Notes under the pieces: model-generated
The model's input: the letters and a program-made list of their open reading frames with translations, nothing else
The model's database searches: none
What the model was told of the DNA's origin: nothing
Shown here: piece after piece, positions 1-6,825 of the stretch
Numbering within the stretch: the first letter of the stretch is position 1
Layout of the letters: each line of letters begins with the position of its first letter
Made by a program: the position numbers and the translations under genes
Assembly: GCF_028610625.1 (NCBI RefSeq)
Contig: NZ_JAQQWU010000002.1
Coordinates: forward strand, 124,001-188,000
Source: Guptibacillus spartinae
GTDB taxonomy: Bacteria; Bacillota; Bacilli; Bacillales; Guptibacillaceae
Direction: 5' to 3'
DNA length: 64,000 nucleotides

Positions 1-349
1 TAAATGAGTGGGTTTCGTCTTGGGGCAAAATGCGAATAACGAGACTTTCGTGGTAGGGCGTTGGGATTGTAGAGAGACGGAGATGAAGTTTCCTTGGGTA
101 AAGAATCATATCCATGGCACCATTTTGTGGACGACGTTTTTCACCAATGTCCATACCGCTCAGAAATTTAAAGTGCGACAACACCTTTTCAGCAACGACC
201 ATTGGCAACCATAATGCATCGTATAATCGGTTATCGACGCGAAATTGAATGGATGCTCCTTTCTCTTTAGGATGAAAATGAACATCTGATGCCCCTACCT
301 CCATCGCTTGTTTAATAATGTCTTTGCCCTTTTCTTCTATATTTAGCAA
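1..349 (-). CDS. comGA: ComGA, competence pilus traffic ATPase, N-terminal part only
   Basis: The frame runs off the left edge, so only about 116 N-terminal residues are present. They read as the N-terminal domain of a GspE/PilB-type secretion ATPase: an opening helix, then ASDVHFHP, a hallmark of this family (SD-H), then FRVDNRLYDA and SHFKFLSGMDIGEKRRPQNG, which is the conserved linker before the ATPase core. The Walker motifs lie outside the window. ComGA is the cytoplasmic motor that assembles the competence pseudopilus for DNA uptake. I place the start at a TTG at 347-349 because a strong AAGGAAGGTG lies about five bases upstream and no ATG fits. It is the first gene of the expected comG operon, matching its position next to mgsR/yqgZ in Bacillus. 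A hairpin terminator separates it from the upstream hydrolase gene. Confidence 0.9.
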   Translation of the reverse strand, partial: MLNIEEKGKDIIKQAMEVGASDVHFHPKEKGASIQFRVDNRLYDALWLPMVVAEKVLSHFKFLSGMDIGEKRRPQNGAMDMILYPRKLHLRLSTIPTPYHESLVIRILPQDETHSF

Positions 350-399
350 AAACACACCTTCCTTTCGTCAAATTTCACGATTTATAAAATCGTAAAGAA

Positions 400-429
400 A
401 AGGATTCGCCAGGTTTCTGGTAAATCCTT
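400..429 (-). terminator. Rho-independent terminator after the alpha/beta hydrolase gene
   Basis: On the minus strand AAGGATT pairs with AATCCTT, extended by ACCAG/CTGG around a short loop, and is followed by TTTTCTTT. It lies 29 bases past the stop of the hydrolase gene and before comGA, so it should insulate comGA from upstream transcription. Confidence 0.6.
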
Positions 430-457
430 CTTTGAAAATCATTTTTTAAACAATCCA

Positions 458-1294
458 TTAATTTTCTAGAAACTTCTTTATGCTTTCTTTAAACAGCTGA
501 TTTTCTTCAAGAAAGGGATAATGATTGCTTTCTTCAAAAATAACTAATTGTGCATGAGGAATAAAATTGGCCATTTCTTCAGAAAAAGGAAGGGGACATT
601 GCACATCATATCGCCCACACGCAATGAAAGTAGGTGTGTTCACGAGATGCAACTGTTTTGTTACATCAAATTGCAATATTTCTCTTGCAAAAAAATTCAT
701 TCGAGCTGCTGCCATCTTTTTATGTATTGATTTTGAAAAAAAAGACCTATAGTGATCTGGTTGATAGAGAGAAAGTTTTGTCCGCTCCTCAACAATTTTT
801 CGCCGTTTGTTTTGCTCGAGATAAGGGTCTTTTAACCGTTCAATATAGTTTTGCATCAACTCATACTGAGGATGCCTATAATGATAGATACAAGCGGAAG
901 AAGATGTTGCATATTCCCTCGCAGCAGCCCCTACAATCAACAGAGCGACGAGGGAATTGGATGCATGAATACCATAAAGGCAGCCAAGCATTCCTCCTGT
1001 TGAATGGCCCGCAAATATCCATCTTTTAATTTCAAGTGCTTCACGTATACTCTCAAGATCAAATACTGTTTCAAACATGAAGAATTCGTAAGGAAAGCTG
1101 ACAGAATCAGAGTTACCCGATCCTTTTAAATTTACTAAATACACGGTATAGTCTTTTGTGAAAACATCGGCGAAATAGTCACCGCTTTCATTAAATTCAG
1201 AGTATAGGTGGGTCACACATAGCGGTGGGCCATTTCCTTTTACAAAAATCTCAAACCTACCTCGCTCTGTTTGGACAAAAAGTTGTTCCCACAT
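458..1294 (-). CDS. Alpha/beta hydrolase
   Basis: A 278-residue single-domain alpha/beta hydrolase. The nucleophile elbow GHSTG is at residues 96-100 (Ser98). The likely acid Asp is in GRYDVQCP and the catalytic His in SNHYPFLEE near the C-terminus; an oxyanion-loop region is near residues 25-35. There is no signal peptide, so it should act in the cytoplasm. The family includes proline iminopeptidase-like and esterase-like enzymes, and the sequence does not tell which substrate is used. The start ATG has GGAGG nine bases upstream. It follows the ybjQ-like gene by 49 bases on the same strand and may be co-transcribed with it; a terminator follows. Confidence 0.8.
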   Translation of the reverse strand: MWEQLFVQTERGRFEIFVKGNGPPLCVTHLYSEFNESGDYFADVFTKDYTVYLVNLKGSGNSDSVSFPYEFFMFETVFDLESIREALEIKRWIFAGHSTGGMLGCLYGIHASNSLVALLIVGAAAREYATSSSACIYHYRHPQYELMQNYIERLKDPYLEQNKRRKIVEERTKLSLYQPDHYRSFFSKSIHKKMAAARMNFFAREILQFDVTKQLHLVNTPTFIACGRYDVQCPLPFSEEMANFIPHAQLVIFEESNHYPFLEENQLFKESIKKFLEN

Positions 1295-1343
1295 TCTTAT
1301 TCGCCTCCATCCCTAATATAGTTAAAGCTTAAATGCTGATATA

Positions 1344-1661
1344 CTACTCAATGACAACTGCAGTACCATAAGCGATAATTTCTGACGCACTTGCCATAAC
1401 GGCTGAAGATTGCAATCTAAAACCTACAATGGCATTTGCTCCCTTATCTTCAGCATCTTTTACCATTCTCGCTATTGCCCTCTGTCTGGCTTCTGTCATC
1501 ATTTCTGTATATTCAGTAATTTCCCCACCGACAATTGTCCGAAGACTTGCAAGAATATCCTTCCCGACATGCTTCGATTGAACAGTACTTCCTCTAACAT
1601 ATCCAATGACTACTTTTATGTTTTTGTTGGCTACGTAATCAGTAGTGACGATCATCATCAT
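1344..1661 (-). CDS. YbjQ/UPF0145 family protein
   Basis: A 105-residue protein of the YbjQ family (heavy-metal-binding-domain-like, DUF74). Family features visible are the opening VTTDYV segment, the VGYVRGSTV stretch, a central helix rich in Arg and Met (EARQRAIARMV), and the GANAIVGFRLQSS segment that is the family signature. Members form small oligomers of unclear function. Three tandem ATG codons open the frame with GGAGGAAC just before; any of the three could be used. It overlaps the end of the small membrane protein gene upstream by 23 bases, so the two are translationally coupled and probably work together. Confidence 0.85.
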   Translation of the reverse strand: MMMIVTTDYVANKNIKVVIGYVRGSTVQSKHVGKDILASLRTIVGGEITEYTEMMTEARQRAIARMVKDAEDKGANAIVGFRLQSSAVMASASEIIAYGTAVVIE

Positions 1662-1845
1662 TTTGTTCCTCCTTCTCTATTTTTCTTCGATCCTTTATTA
1701 ATAAATAAATCAAACAACCAAGTGAAAGCGCGTATCCAATTATCACGAAAGGTACCCAGAAAGGTTTAATAAAAAACATGATAACAATCAACGCTTGAAA
1801 AATAGATGCTCCGATCAACAGAATAAATTTCAATGTGCTTATCAC
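1639..1845 (-). CDS. Small two-helix membrane protein upstream of ybjQ
   Basis: A 68-residue protein with two hydrophobic segments (about residues 5-25 and 28-50) and a charged C-terminal tail (KDRRKIEKEEQNDDDRHY). It starts with GTG; GAGG lies about seven bases upstream. I do not recognise the family. The 23-base overlap with the downstream YbjQ-family gene argues that it is real and co-translated. An unproven inference is that it anchors the soluble YbjQ-type protein at the membrane. Confidence 0.7.
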   Translation of the reverse strand: MISTLKFILLIGASIFQALIVIMFFIKPFWVPFVIIGYALSLGCLIYLLIKDRRKIEKEEQNDDDRHY

Positions 1846-1914
1846 CTACTTCCTCACTTCAATAGAATAACGTAATTAGAACAAATCCCCCCACCTATTT
1901 TTAACAATTTACGC

Positions 1915-1957
1915 AATAAAAAAAAGCGATACGCAGAAACCTTTTCCGCATATCGCT
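1915..1957 (-). terminator. Terminator for the mgsR transcript
   Basis: On the minus strand AGCGATATGC pairs with GCGTATCGCT (one mismatch) around a loop of about 13 bases, followed by eight T. No minus-strand gene lies between it and mgsR, so the mgsR message would run through the antisense of tRNA-Gln before stopping here. Confidence 0.75.
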
Positions 1958-2073
1958 GTGACATAGATTATGATGTTATCTTATTCACCTAAATGACTGG
2001 ACATTCCATCCTTCTTTGAAAAATAAGTATAAATTCTTAAGGCGTCGCTCATACTACTAGTGCAAGAATTTAG

Positions 2074-2145
2074 TGGGCTATAGCCAAGCGGTAAGGCAAC
2101 GGATTTTGATTCCGTCATGCGTTGGTTCGAATCCAGCTAGCCCAG
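2074..2145 (+). tRNA. trnQ: tRNA-Gln(TTG)
   Basis: A 72-base cloverleaf. The acceptor TGGGCTA pairs with TAGCCCA, the D arm is AGCCAAGCGGTAAGGC, the anticodon loop TTTTGAT carries anticodon TTG, and the T arm has GGTTCGAATCC. The discriminator is G and no CCA is encoded. The gene ends one base before the mgsR stop codon on the opposite strand. Confidence 0.93.
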
Positions 2146-2529
2146 TTAAGAAACAACGGCAAGTTTCTTTTTACGTTGTTTCAGATTTTGTAATCCTGAC
2201 TTGTTATAACCAACAATTAATTTCTTTCCATTTGTAACAATTGGTCTTCTTAATAGCTTTGGTTCGTTATGCATGAGCTCAAGCATTTCACTAAGAGTAA
2301 GATCGTCAATTTCAACATCTAGTTTCTTGAACGAGCTACTTCTTCTTGCAAGAATTTCTTCAATACCATCAGTAGATAATGTAATAATTTCTTTCAACTC
2401 ATCAATTGAAGGCGTATCTTTAAATAAATGGCGCTCTTCAAAATCAACACCATTCTCTTTTAACCATGCTTTTGTTTTTCTGCAAGATGTGCAACTTGGG
2501 TACGTATAAAACAATAATTTATCTTCCAA
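2146..2529 (-). CDS. mgsR: MgsR/YqgZ, Spx/ArsC-family stress regulator
   Basis: A 127-residue ArsC/Spx-family protein. The redox motif CTSC sits at the end of the first strand (YPSCTSCRKTKAWL), followed by the Spx-like DLTLSEMLELM helix and the LLRRPIV segment typical of the family. MgsR binds RNA polymerase and modulates part of the sigma-B general stress regulon. I start at a TTG at 2527-2529, with GGGGAGG seven bases upstream; a longer frame to 2586 would include promoter sequence. Position between tRNA-Gln and yqgY matches yqgZ in B. subtilis. A sigma-B type promoter lies upstream. The coding region ends one base from tRNA-Gln, tail to tail. Confidence 0.88.
   Translation of the reverse strand: MEDKLLFYTYPSCTSCRKTKAWLKENGVDFEERHLFKDTPSIDELKEIITLSTDGIEEILARRSSSFKKLDVEIDDLTLSEMLELMHNEPKLLRRPIVTNGKKLIVGYNKSGLQNLKQRKKKLAVVS
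2148..2172 (+). terminator. tRNA-Gln terminator inside the mgsR 3' end
   Basis: AAGAAAC pairs with GTTTCTT across an eight-base loop, followed by TTT, directly after the tRNA. On the opposite strand these bases encode the lysine-rich tail of MgsR (KQRKKKL), so one DNA segment serves as coding sequence on one strand and terminator on the other. Confidence 0.6.
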
Positions 2530-2569
2530 TTTAAATCCTCCCCGATTCGTTTTCCGTTGATAACTAACT

Positions 2570-2595
2570 TTACCCACATTATACAACAGTTAAAC
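2570..2595 (-). promoter_or_regulatory. Sigma-B type promoter of mgsR
   Basis: On the minus strand GTTTAA, 14 bases, GGGTAA: eleven of twelve bases match the sigma-B consensus GTTTAA-N12-14-GGGTAT. It lies about 40 bases before the TTG start. A sigma-A-like TATAAT lies in the spacer, so dual control is possible. mgsR is known to be sigma-B dependent in B. subtilis. Confidence 0.75.
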
Positions 2596-2706
2596 AAATA
2601 TTGTACAAGAAAAAGATTTGTATTTTTGTGAACGATTTGGGATAATAAATTGGAACCCTTTTCAGGGTAAATAAGGAAAGTCATTATTTTGCCATGAGAC
2701 TAGCAT

Positions 2707-2735
2707 TTACTTTTCCACAAGAACTCATATATAAT
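2707..2735 (+). promoter_or_regulatory. Sigma-A promoter of yqgY
   Basis: TTTACT (2707-2712), 17-base spacer, perfect TATAAT (2730-2735), about 40 bases before the yqgY start codon. Confidence 0.65.
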
Positions 2736-2776
2736 ACGTTATGTATGGGGAATGAACGAGCAAGGGAGGAACTTTT

Positions 2777-3022
2777 ATGCCTAGAATGTACCGAGTTTTA
2801 GCTTTCTGGACTGGTATTTTCTCACTTATGGGCTTTATTGGTGAGATGCCTGTATTGGGATTGCTGTTCCTTGGCCAGGCCGGCATGTTTTTAGCGTTAA
2901 GTTATTTAAACTTAACAGAACGTACTTATTTGTATATTTTTGGTGTATACTTAACTTTGTTTATGGTCGGTTTTTCCTACTGGTCAGTGTTCATGATGAC
3001 GCCTGGATCAGGTGGTCATTAA
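2777..3022 (+). CDS. yqgY: YqgY, DUF2626 small membrane protein
   Basis: An 81-residue protein of three predicted membrane segments (about residues 5-20, 25-43 and 52-72) ending in the tail TPGSGGH. Length, sequence (MPRMYRVLAFWTGIF) and position next to mgsR match YqgY/DUF2626 of Bacillus; function is unknown. GGGAGG lies about eight bases before the ATG. It is monocistronic, with its own promoter and a terminator just after it. The Gly-rich His ending is shared with the nearby YqgW. Confidence 0.88.
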   Translation: MPRMYRVLAFWTGIFSLMGFIGEMPVLGLLFLGQAGMFLALSYLNLTERTYLYIFGVYLTLFMVGFSYWSVFMMTPGSGGH

Positions 3023-3030
3023 TTGGAATG

Positions 3031-3062
3031 AAAAAAGACGATGCTTACACATCGTCTTTTTT
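3031..3062. terminator. Bidirectional terminator between yqgY and midA
   Basis: AAAAAAGACGATG and CATCGTCTTTTTT form a 13-base perfect stem with a six-base loop. A and T flanks serve both converging genes, and the stop codon of the minus-strand gene overlaps its edge. Confidence 0.9.
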
Positions 3063-4135
3063 CATTGGCGCTTTTCTTGTATCATGACGAGAAATTGATT
3101 TGACTCTGCAAGCCACCTTATTGCCCGATTTTGTTTGTATCCTTCGGAAAAGGGGTTACTAGGATTCGTTTGCTGAAGAAATCCAAGCAATCCTTCTTTT
3201 AAAAGAAACTCCCCTTGAGGCATACAGTTTACCCACTTCATTCCGTGACTCAGACCTATTTTTTTAATTGCATCAATGTGAACATGAGTGGTTATATCCA
3301 TTTCCCCAGGGAACTGTAAGACGTTCTCAATCAATTGATGATTTCTATATCCCCTCAGGCTCCCTCTTCTTCGTTCAGGGGATTTCCACTCTTCGTTTGT
3401 ATAACCGTAATCTACTGTAACAACCTTCCCATTAGCTAACCAGGCTCCAATTTCATCCAACCATTTCCCCATTGCAAGGGGGATTTCAATTCGCTGACCA
3501 TCACTCAGTTGAAGCTCGTGACGAAGCATCCAATTCTTAATGGCAGGGTCTGTACAGGGAATGTACACCTCTGTAAAACAGTTACACTCATCCAAGCCAA
3601 CACACACTTCAACAAGTTCCTGTTGTTTTTCAATGACACGAACAGGAAACGCATCTAGCAGTTCATTTGAGAAAAGGATGCCATTTAATTTCGGCAGCAC
3701 TTTTTTAATTGAAGACAGCGAAGGATAGATTTTTACAGGATGTCGCTTTGTACGGTTTGTAATTAATTGCTGATGATATGGACTGGACTCCAATACAAAA
3801 TAACGTAACTTTTCATAAAATTGATGGTCCAGAAATTTTACTTCATCAAGAAAGGAAGAAATGAATTTTCCATCACCTGAACCCGCATCAACAATGACCG
3901 GAGCATACTCGTTGCTCTGTATCTCATTTATGAGGACTCTGGCCATTACGCGCGAATAAACGTCATGAACACTGGTTGAGGTAAAGAAATCACCTCTTCT
4001 ACCAACTTTGGGTACATCCTTCTGATAATAGCCAAGAAGTGGATGATAAAGAGAAAGGGTCATAAACCGCTCAAAGGTAATAAACGCTTCAGAGCTACAC
4101 TCAATTTCACTAAGGATGACATTTTTTAATGACAT
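3062..4135 (-). CDS. MidA/NDUFAF7-family SAM-dependent methyltransferase
   Basis: A 357-residue class I methyltransferase of the MidA/NDUFAF7 (DUF185) family. The N-terminal region FMTLSLYHPLLGYYQ and RRGDFFTSTSVHDVYSR are family signatures; the SAM-binding loop is VDAGSGDGKF at residues 82-91, and ELLDAFPVRV follows at about 160. In mitochondria the family methylates an arginine of complex I; its bacterial role is not settled. The start follows the yqgX stop by three bases with no clear Shine-Dalgarno, so translation is probably coupled. Confidence 0.82.
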   Translation of the reverse strand: MSLKNVILSEIECSSEAFITFERFMTLSLYHPLLGYYQKDVPKVGRRGDFFTSTSVHDVYSRVMARVLINEIQSNEYAPVIVDAGSGDGKFISSFLDEVKFLDHQFYEKLRYFVLESSPYHQQLITNRTKRHPVKIYPSLSSIKKVLPKLNGILFSNELLDAFPVRVIEKQQELVEVCVGLDECNCFTEVYIPCTDPAIKNWMLRHELQLSDGQRIEIPLAMGKWLDEIGAWLANGKVVTVDYGYTNEEWKSPERRRGSLRGYRNHQLIENVLQFPGEMDITTHVHIDAIKKIGLSHGMKWVNCMPQGEFLLKEGLLGFLQQTNPSNPFSEGYKQNRAIRWLAESNQFLVMIQEKRQ

Positions 4136-4138
4136 TTT

Positions 4139-4780
4139 TTATAAAGAAAAGCCATTCAGAAATGGGTTTTCAGTCATCTCAGCTTCAATTGTTGTAGTTG
4201 GTCCATGTCCAGATGCCACAATTGTATGTTCTGGAAGTATCATAAGGCGATCATGTATGCTCTTTAGCAATTGTTTATGATTTCCACCCGGAAGATCTGT
4301 TCTTCCTATACTCCCTGCAAAAAGCGCGTCACCTGAAAAGACAATATTCGCATTCTTGAAATAAAACGATACGCTACCTGGTGAATGCCCCGGCGTCTCG
4401 AGTACTTTAAATTCGAATGATCCAATTTTCATATCCCCTTCGCCCTCAAAGAGGTGATCAGCAGACTTGCCTGAAATGTTTTCGACAACAGGGAAAAGCT
4501 TCGATCCATTTAAAGATGGGTCTGAAAGCCAGTTGGATTCGTATGTATGCACATAAACCGGTATCTTATAAGTTTCCCTTAATAAATCCACGGCTCCAAT
4601 ATGATCAAAATGAGCGTGCGTTAACAGAATGGCCAATGGTTTTAATTCAAGGCTCTCGACTTTCCTCTTAATCCTCCCGCCTTCAGCACCAGGATCAATG
4701 AGAAGGGCATCTTTACTTTCGTTCCATATAATTCCAGCATTTGCCTGCACAGGTCCGACAGCCATTTGTTTCCACTTCAT
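4139..4780 (-). CDS. yqgX: YqgX, metallo-beta-lactamase-fold hydrolase (glyoxalase II-like)
   Basis: A 213-residue metallo-beta-lactamase-fold hydrolase. The zinc motif THAHFDH is at residues 54-60, with further ligands in ETPGHSPGS, FSGDALF and the C-terminal SGHGP. It resembles small hydroxyacylglutathione hydrolase-like proteins; Bacillus lacks glutathione and homologues such as YqgX have been linked to bacillithiol-conjugate or methylglyoxal chemistry, so the substrate is inference. I start at the second ATG (4778-4780), because GGAGG lies eight bases before it and overlaps the first ATG. It is followed at three bases by the methyltransferase. Confidence 0.82.
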   Translation of the reverse strand: MKWKQMAVGPVQANAGIIWNESKDALLIDPGAEGGRIKRKVESLELKPLAILLTHAHFDHIGAVDLLRETYKIPVYVHTYESNWLSDPSLNGSKLFPVVENISGKSADHLFEGEGDMKIGSFEFKVLETPGHSPGSVSFYFKNANIVFSGDALFAGSIGRTDLPGGNHKQLLKSIHDRLMILPEHTIVASGHGPTTTIEAEMTENPFLNGFSL

Positions 4781-4847
4781 TACGTTCGCCTCCATTGAAA
4801 GATTATGTTTCTTATTCTACACTAAACAAAAGATGGATTAAAAGGAG

Positions 4848-5333
4848 ATGTTTCAACTGAATATTGTGTTTGGCGTTGAAATGAAACCACCTGTTGATAA
4901 ACTCCCTGGTTTTATTGCCCAACTAGTCAAGAAAACAGCTGAATTAGCTAAAGTGTTGGATCGAGATAAACAGCTAGTCATCCTATCTACTGAAGAAGAA
5001 GCAAACGCGCTTCAGAACTATTATCAATCGAAAGGTGTACTTGAGGGTTTTTACCCACTAGTTTACCTATCTCAATCTTCGGAATTAAAGACCTCATTTG
5101 CAGATTACGGATTTATTTCTCAAAATAATGAACCCTATCTTTACAAAGAAATGGTTGCTTCCTTTATGATTCAAAAAGGAGAAAACCAGCAGAGGGAAAT
5201 GGCTCTTCTTCAAATGGAAGAACATCTTATTTGCAAGGATGAAAATCTTTTTTTTATTGATCGAATGCACATTGAATTAATGGAAGGGATCGCTCGAGCA
5301 TACAACGTTGAACTTACATTTTGGAGCGAATAA
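4848..5333 (+). CDS. Uncharacterised 161-residue protein
   Basis: A soluble, moderately acidic protein with no signal peptide, membrane segment or motif that I recognise. It has mixed alpha/beta composition, with a helix rich in Lys and Ala near residues 25-40 and an acidic helix near 115-130. The frame is fully open with normal codon use. The start is uncertain: AAAGGAG abuts the first ATG (4848) with no spacing, while a CTG at 4857 lies nine bases beyond it, so initiation at CTG deserves thought. The gene sits alone between yqgX (divergent) and yqgW, a place where B. subtilis has no equivalent that I recall. Function unknown. Confidence 0.7.
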   Translation: MFQLNIVFGVEMKPPVDKLPGFIAQLVKKTAELAKVLDRDKQLVILSTEEEANALQNYYQSKGVLEGFYPLVYLSQSSELKTSFADYGFISQNNEPYLYKEMVASFMIQKGENQQREMALLQMEEHLICKDENLFFIDRMHIELMEGIARAYNVELTFWSE

Positions 5334-5479
5334 CACCTCGACAAACGAAAAGAAAACGGTTAAAATAAGAAAGGACTTATTGTACATACCAGAAAGTTTA
5401 AAAAATTTACGATTCAACCATGCAACAGCCATTTTACGGGTATACTGATAAAGAGTGCATGGATAGGGAGGTATTCCAA

Positions 5480-5665
5480 ATGGGATTAGCAGTTATTTTT
5501 GCAATCGTTACTTTATTTTGCGTTTGGGGCGTTTTTCGATCTCTTCGCGAAAAGAACTTTATGGGCCTTGCCTTTGCGGGATTAACAGTACTTGTATTCG
5601 GCGCCTTTACTGTTGCTACAATGATCGATATTCTTTTCGGTTCTGGTGGCGGCGGAGGCCACTAA
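5480..5665 (+). CDS. yqgW: YqgW, DUF2759 small membrane protein
   Basis: A 61-residue protein with two membrane segments (about residues 2-19 and 28-52) separated by RSLREKN, ending in GSGGGGGH. It matches DUF2759/YqgW by length and position. The ATG at 5480 has GGGAGG eight bases upstream; an in-frame start 60 bases earlier lacks a ribosome binding site. A terminator begins at its stop codon. Function unknown. Confidence 0.82.
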   Translation: MGLAVIFAIVTLFCVWGVFRSLREKNFMGLAFAGLTVLVFGAFTVATMIDILFGSGGGGGH

Positions 5666-5692
5666 AAAAACAGCCATTTTGGCTGTTTTTTT
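5664..5692 (+). terminator. Terminator after yqgW
   Basis: AAACAGCC and GGCTGTTT form the stem with ATTTT as loop, followed by a T run. It starts at the yqgW stop codon. Confidence 0.88.
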
Positions 5693-5743
5693 ATATTCCG
5701 TCTTTTGGAATTGACCCTCTAAATACGTTCATTACACGGACAT

Positions 5744-6049
5744 TTATTTTAAATGTCTTTTAACTGATTCGAGTTTATCATCCATTCTTACCTTTTTATC
5801 TCGTCGGTCATCAATTCGTAAATTAGTAGCTACACGCTCGATGCCAGCTTGAAAAGGCGCCTCATGGATCGCTTTAACGACATCAAGAAGATCAGAAATA
5901 TCTCCTTCAATAAGAGTACTCATAGGTGTTAAACGATAGGTAATGCGATCAGAAAAGGATTCAAGAATCTCCTGTACATCGGCTACATACTTACTAACAC
6001 TTGGTGTTTCTGTTCCAATTGGTATGACGGTAACATCTACAATTGCCAC
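5744..6049 (-). CDS. yqgV: YqgV, MTH1187-family thiamine-binding protein
   Basis: A 101-residue ferredoxin-like fold protein of the MTH1187/YkoF family (DUF77), with the opening VDVTVIPIGTETPSVSKYV and the central LTPMSTLIEGD. Family members bind thiamine or related molecules and form tetramers. The start is GTG, with GGGAGG nine bases upstream. It lies 17 bases after fetB on the same strand and may be read from the fetAB transcript; the thiamine biosynthesis operon lies just beyond, which is suggestive but no proof of a link. Confidence 0.85.
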   Translation of the reverse strand: MAIVDVTVIPIGTETPSVSKYVADVQEILESFSDRITYRLTPMSTLIEGDISDLLDVVKAIHEAPFQAGIERVATNLRIDDRRDKKVRMDDKLESVKRHLK

Positions 6050-6066
6050 TATTTATTGCCTCCCTT

Positions 6067-6822
6067 TCATTCAAGTAACTGCATTTTTCGATTAAAGAAA
6101 AACCGATACGTTACTAACGAAATAATCATCGCACAGATGGAGACAGATGAAAAGATACTAATTGAAATCACGATCTGATAGCGAATGGCTTCAATAGGCG
6201 AAGCCCCTCCAAGGATTAATCCGGTCATCATCCCAGGTAATTGCACAAGACCGATTGTCTTTAAAGAATCCACGTTTGGAATCATTGCAGCGCGAATCGT
6301 TTTCCTAATAATCATTTGGGAAGCCTGTGAAGCATTCGCTCCAAGTGACAGTGCAGCAAGAATTTTTCCTTTACTATCGTGAAATTCATTCTTCATTCTT
6401 TCAAACGCAAGACCGGTTGCAACCATGCTATTACCAATAATCATTCCACTCATCGGAATGACCTGTTCAGATTGAAACGGAATAATATTAAATAGGATCC
6501 AGAGAGACAAAACAAACACTTCGATTAAAATAAGCGATGAAAGCGACAGGAGAAAAGCGTACGGAATTCCCTTCCCTCTCTTTGCTGCTTGAAGAGAAGC
6601 AATAACAAGCATAACAGCTACCCACAACCCTACTCCTTGCCAATCTGGCATTGAAAACAGAAATGTGAGAACATATCCTATCAAAAACAGTTGAACAACG
6701 CCTCGTATAGAAGACCAGATAGCTGACTTCCCAATCCCTAGTGAGAACAAATAAGATAGTGATACAGGAATCATGACAAATAAAATCATTGTAAGCAAAG
6801 AAAGGTTCGATATATTTGTCAT
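6067..6822 (-). CDS. fetB: ABC exporter permease, FetB/YbbM (UPF0014) family
   Basis: A 251-residue integral membrane protein with about seven hydrophobic segments and the UPF0014 signature SGMIIGNSMVATGLAFERM followed by LSLGANASQAS. The family includes E. coli FetB, the permease of an iron exporter, and B. subtilis YjkA. The start follows the ATPase gene by three bases and the Shine-Dalgarno overlaps the fetA stop, so the pair is coupled. Metal specificity is inferred from family only. Confidence 0.85.
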   Translation of the reverse strand: MTNISNLSLLTMILFVMIPVSLSYLFSLGIGKSAIWSSIRGVVQLFLIGYVLTFLFSMPDWQGVGLWVAVMLVIASLQAAKRGKGIPYAFLLSLSSLILIEVFVLSLWILFNIIPFQSEQVIPMSGMIIGNSMVATGLAFERMKNEFHDSKGKILAALSLGANASQASQMIIRKTIRAAMIPNVDSLKTIGLVQLPGMMTGLILGGASPIEAIRYQIVISISIFSSVSICAMIISLVTYRFFFNRKMQLLE

Positions 6823-6825
6823 AAC

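Noticed and set aside
377-393. ACGATTT-ATA-AAATCGT inverted repeat before comGA
   Set aside because: Short AT-rich palindrome without T run or known operator match; not enough to call a site.
435-447. AAAATCATTTTTT resembles one ComK A4N5T4 half-box upstream of comGA
   Set aside because: A ComK site needs two boxes at defined spacing; no second box was found at 8, 18 or 31 bases.
634-1029. 131-codon open frame antisense to the alpha/beta hydrolase
   Set aside because: No start signal; composition of a shadow frame.
5739-5757. GACATTTA-TTT-TAAATGTC hairpin at the end of yqgV as terminator
   Set aside because: AT-rich short stem with no T run on the yqgV strand; the nearby yqgW terminator is far stronger.
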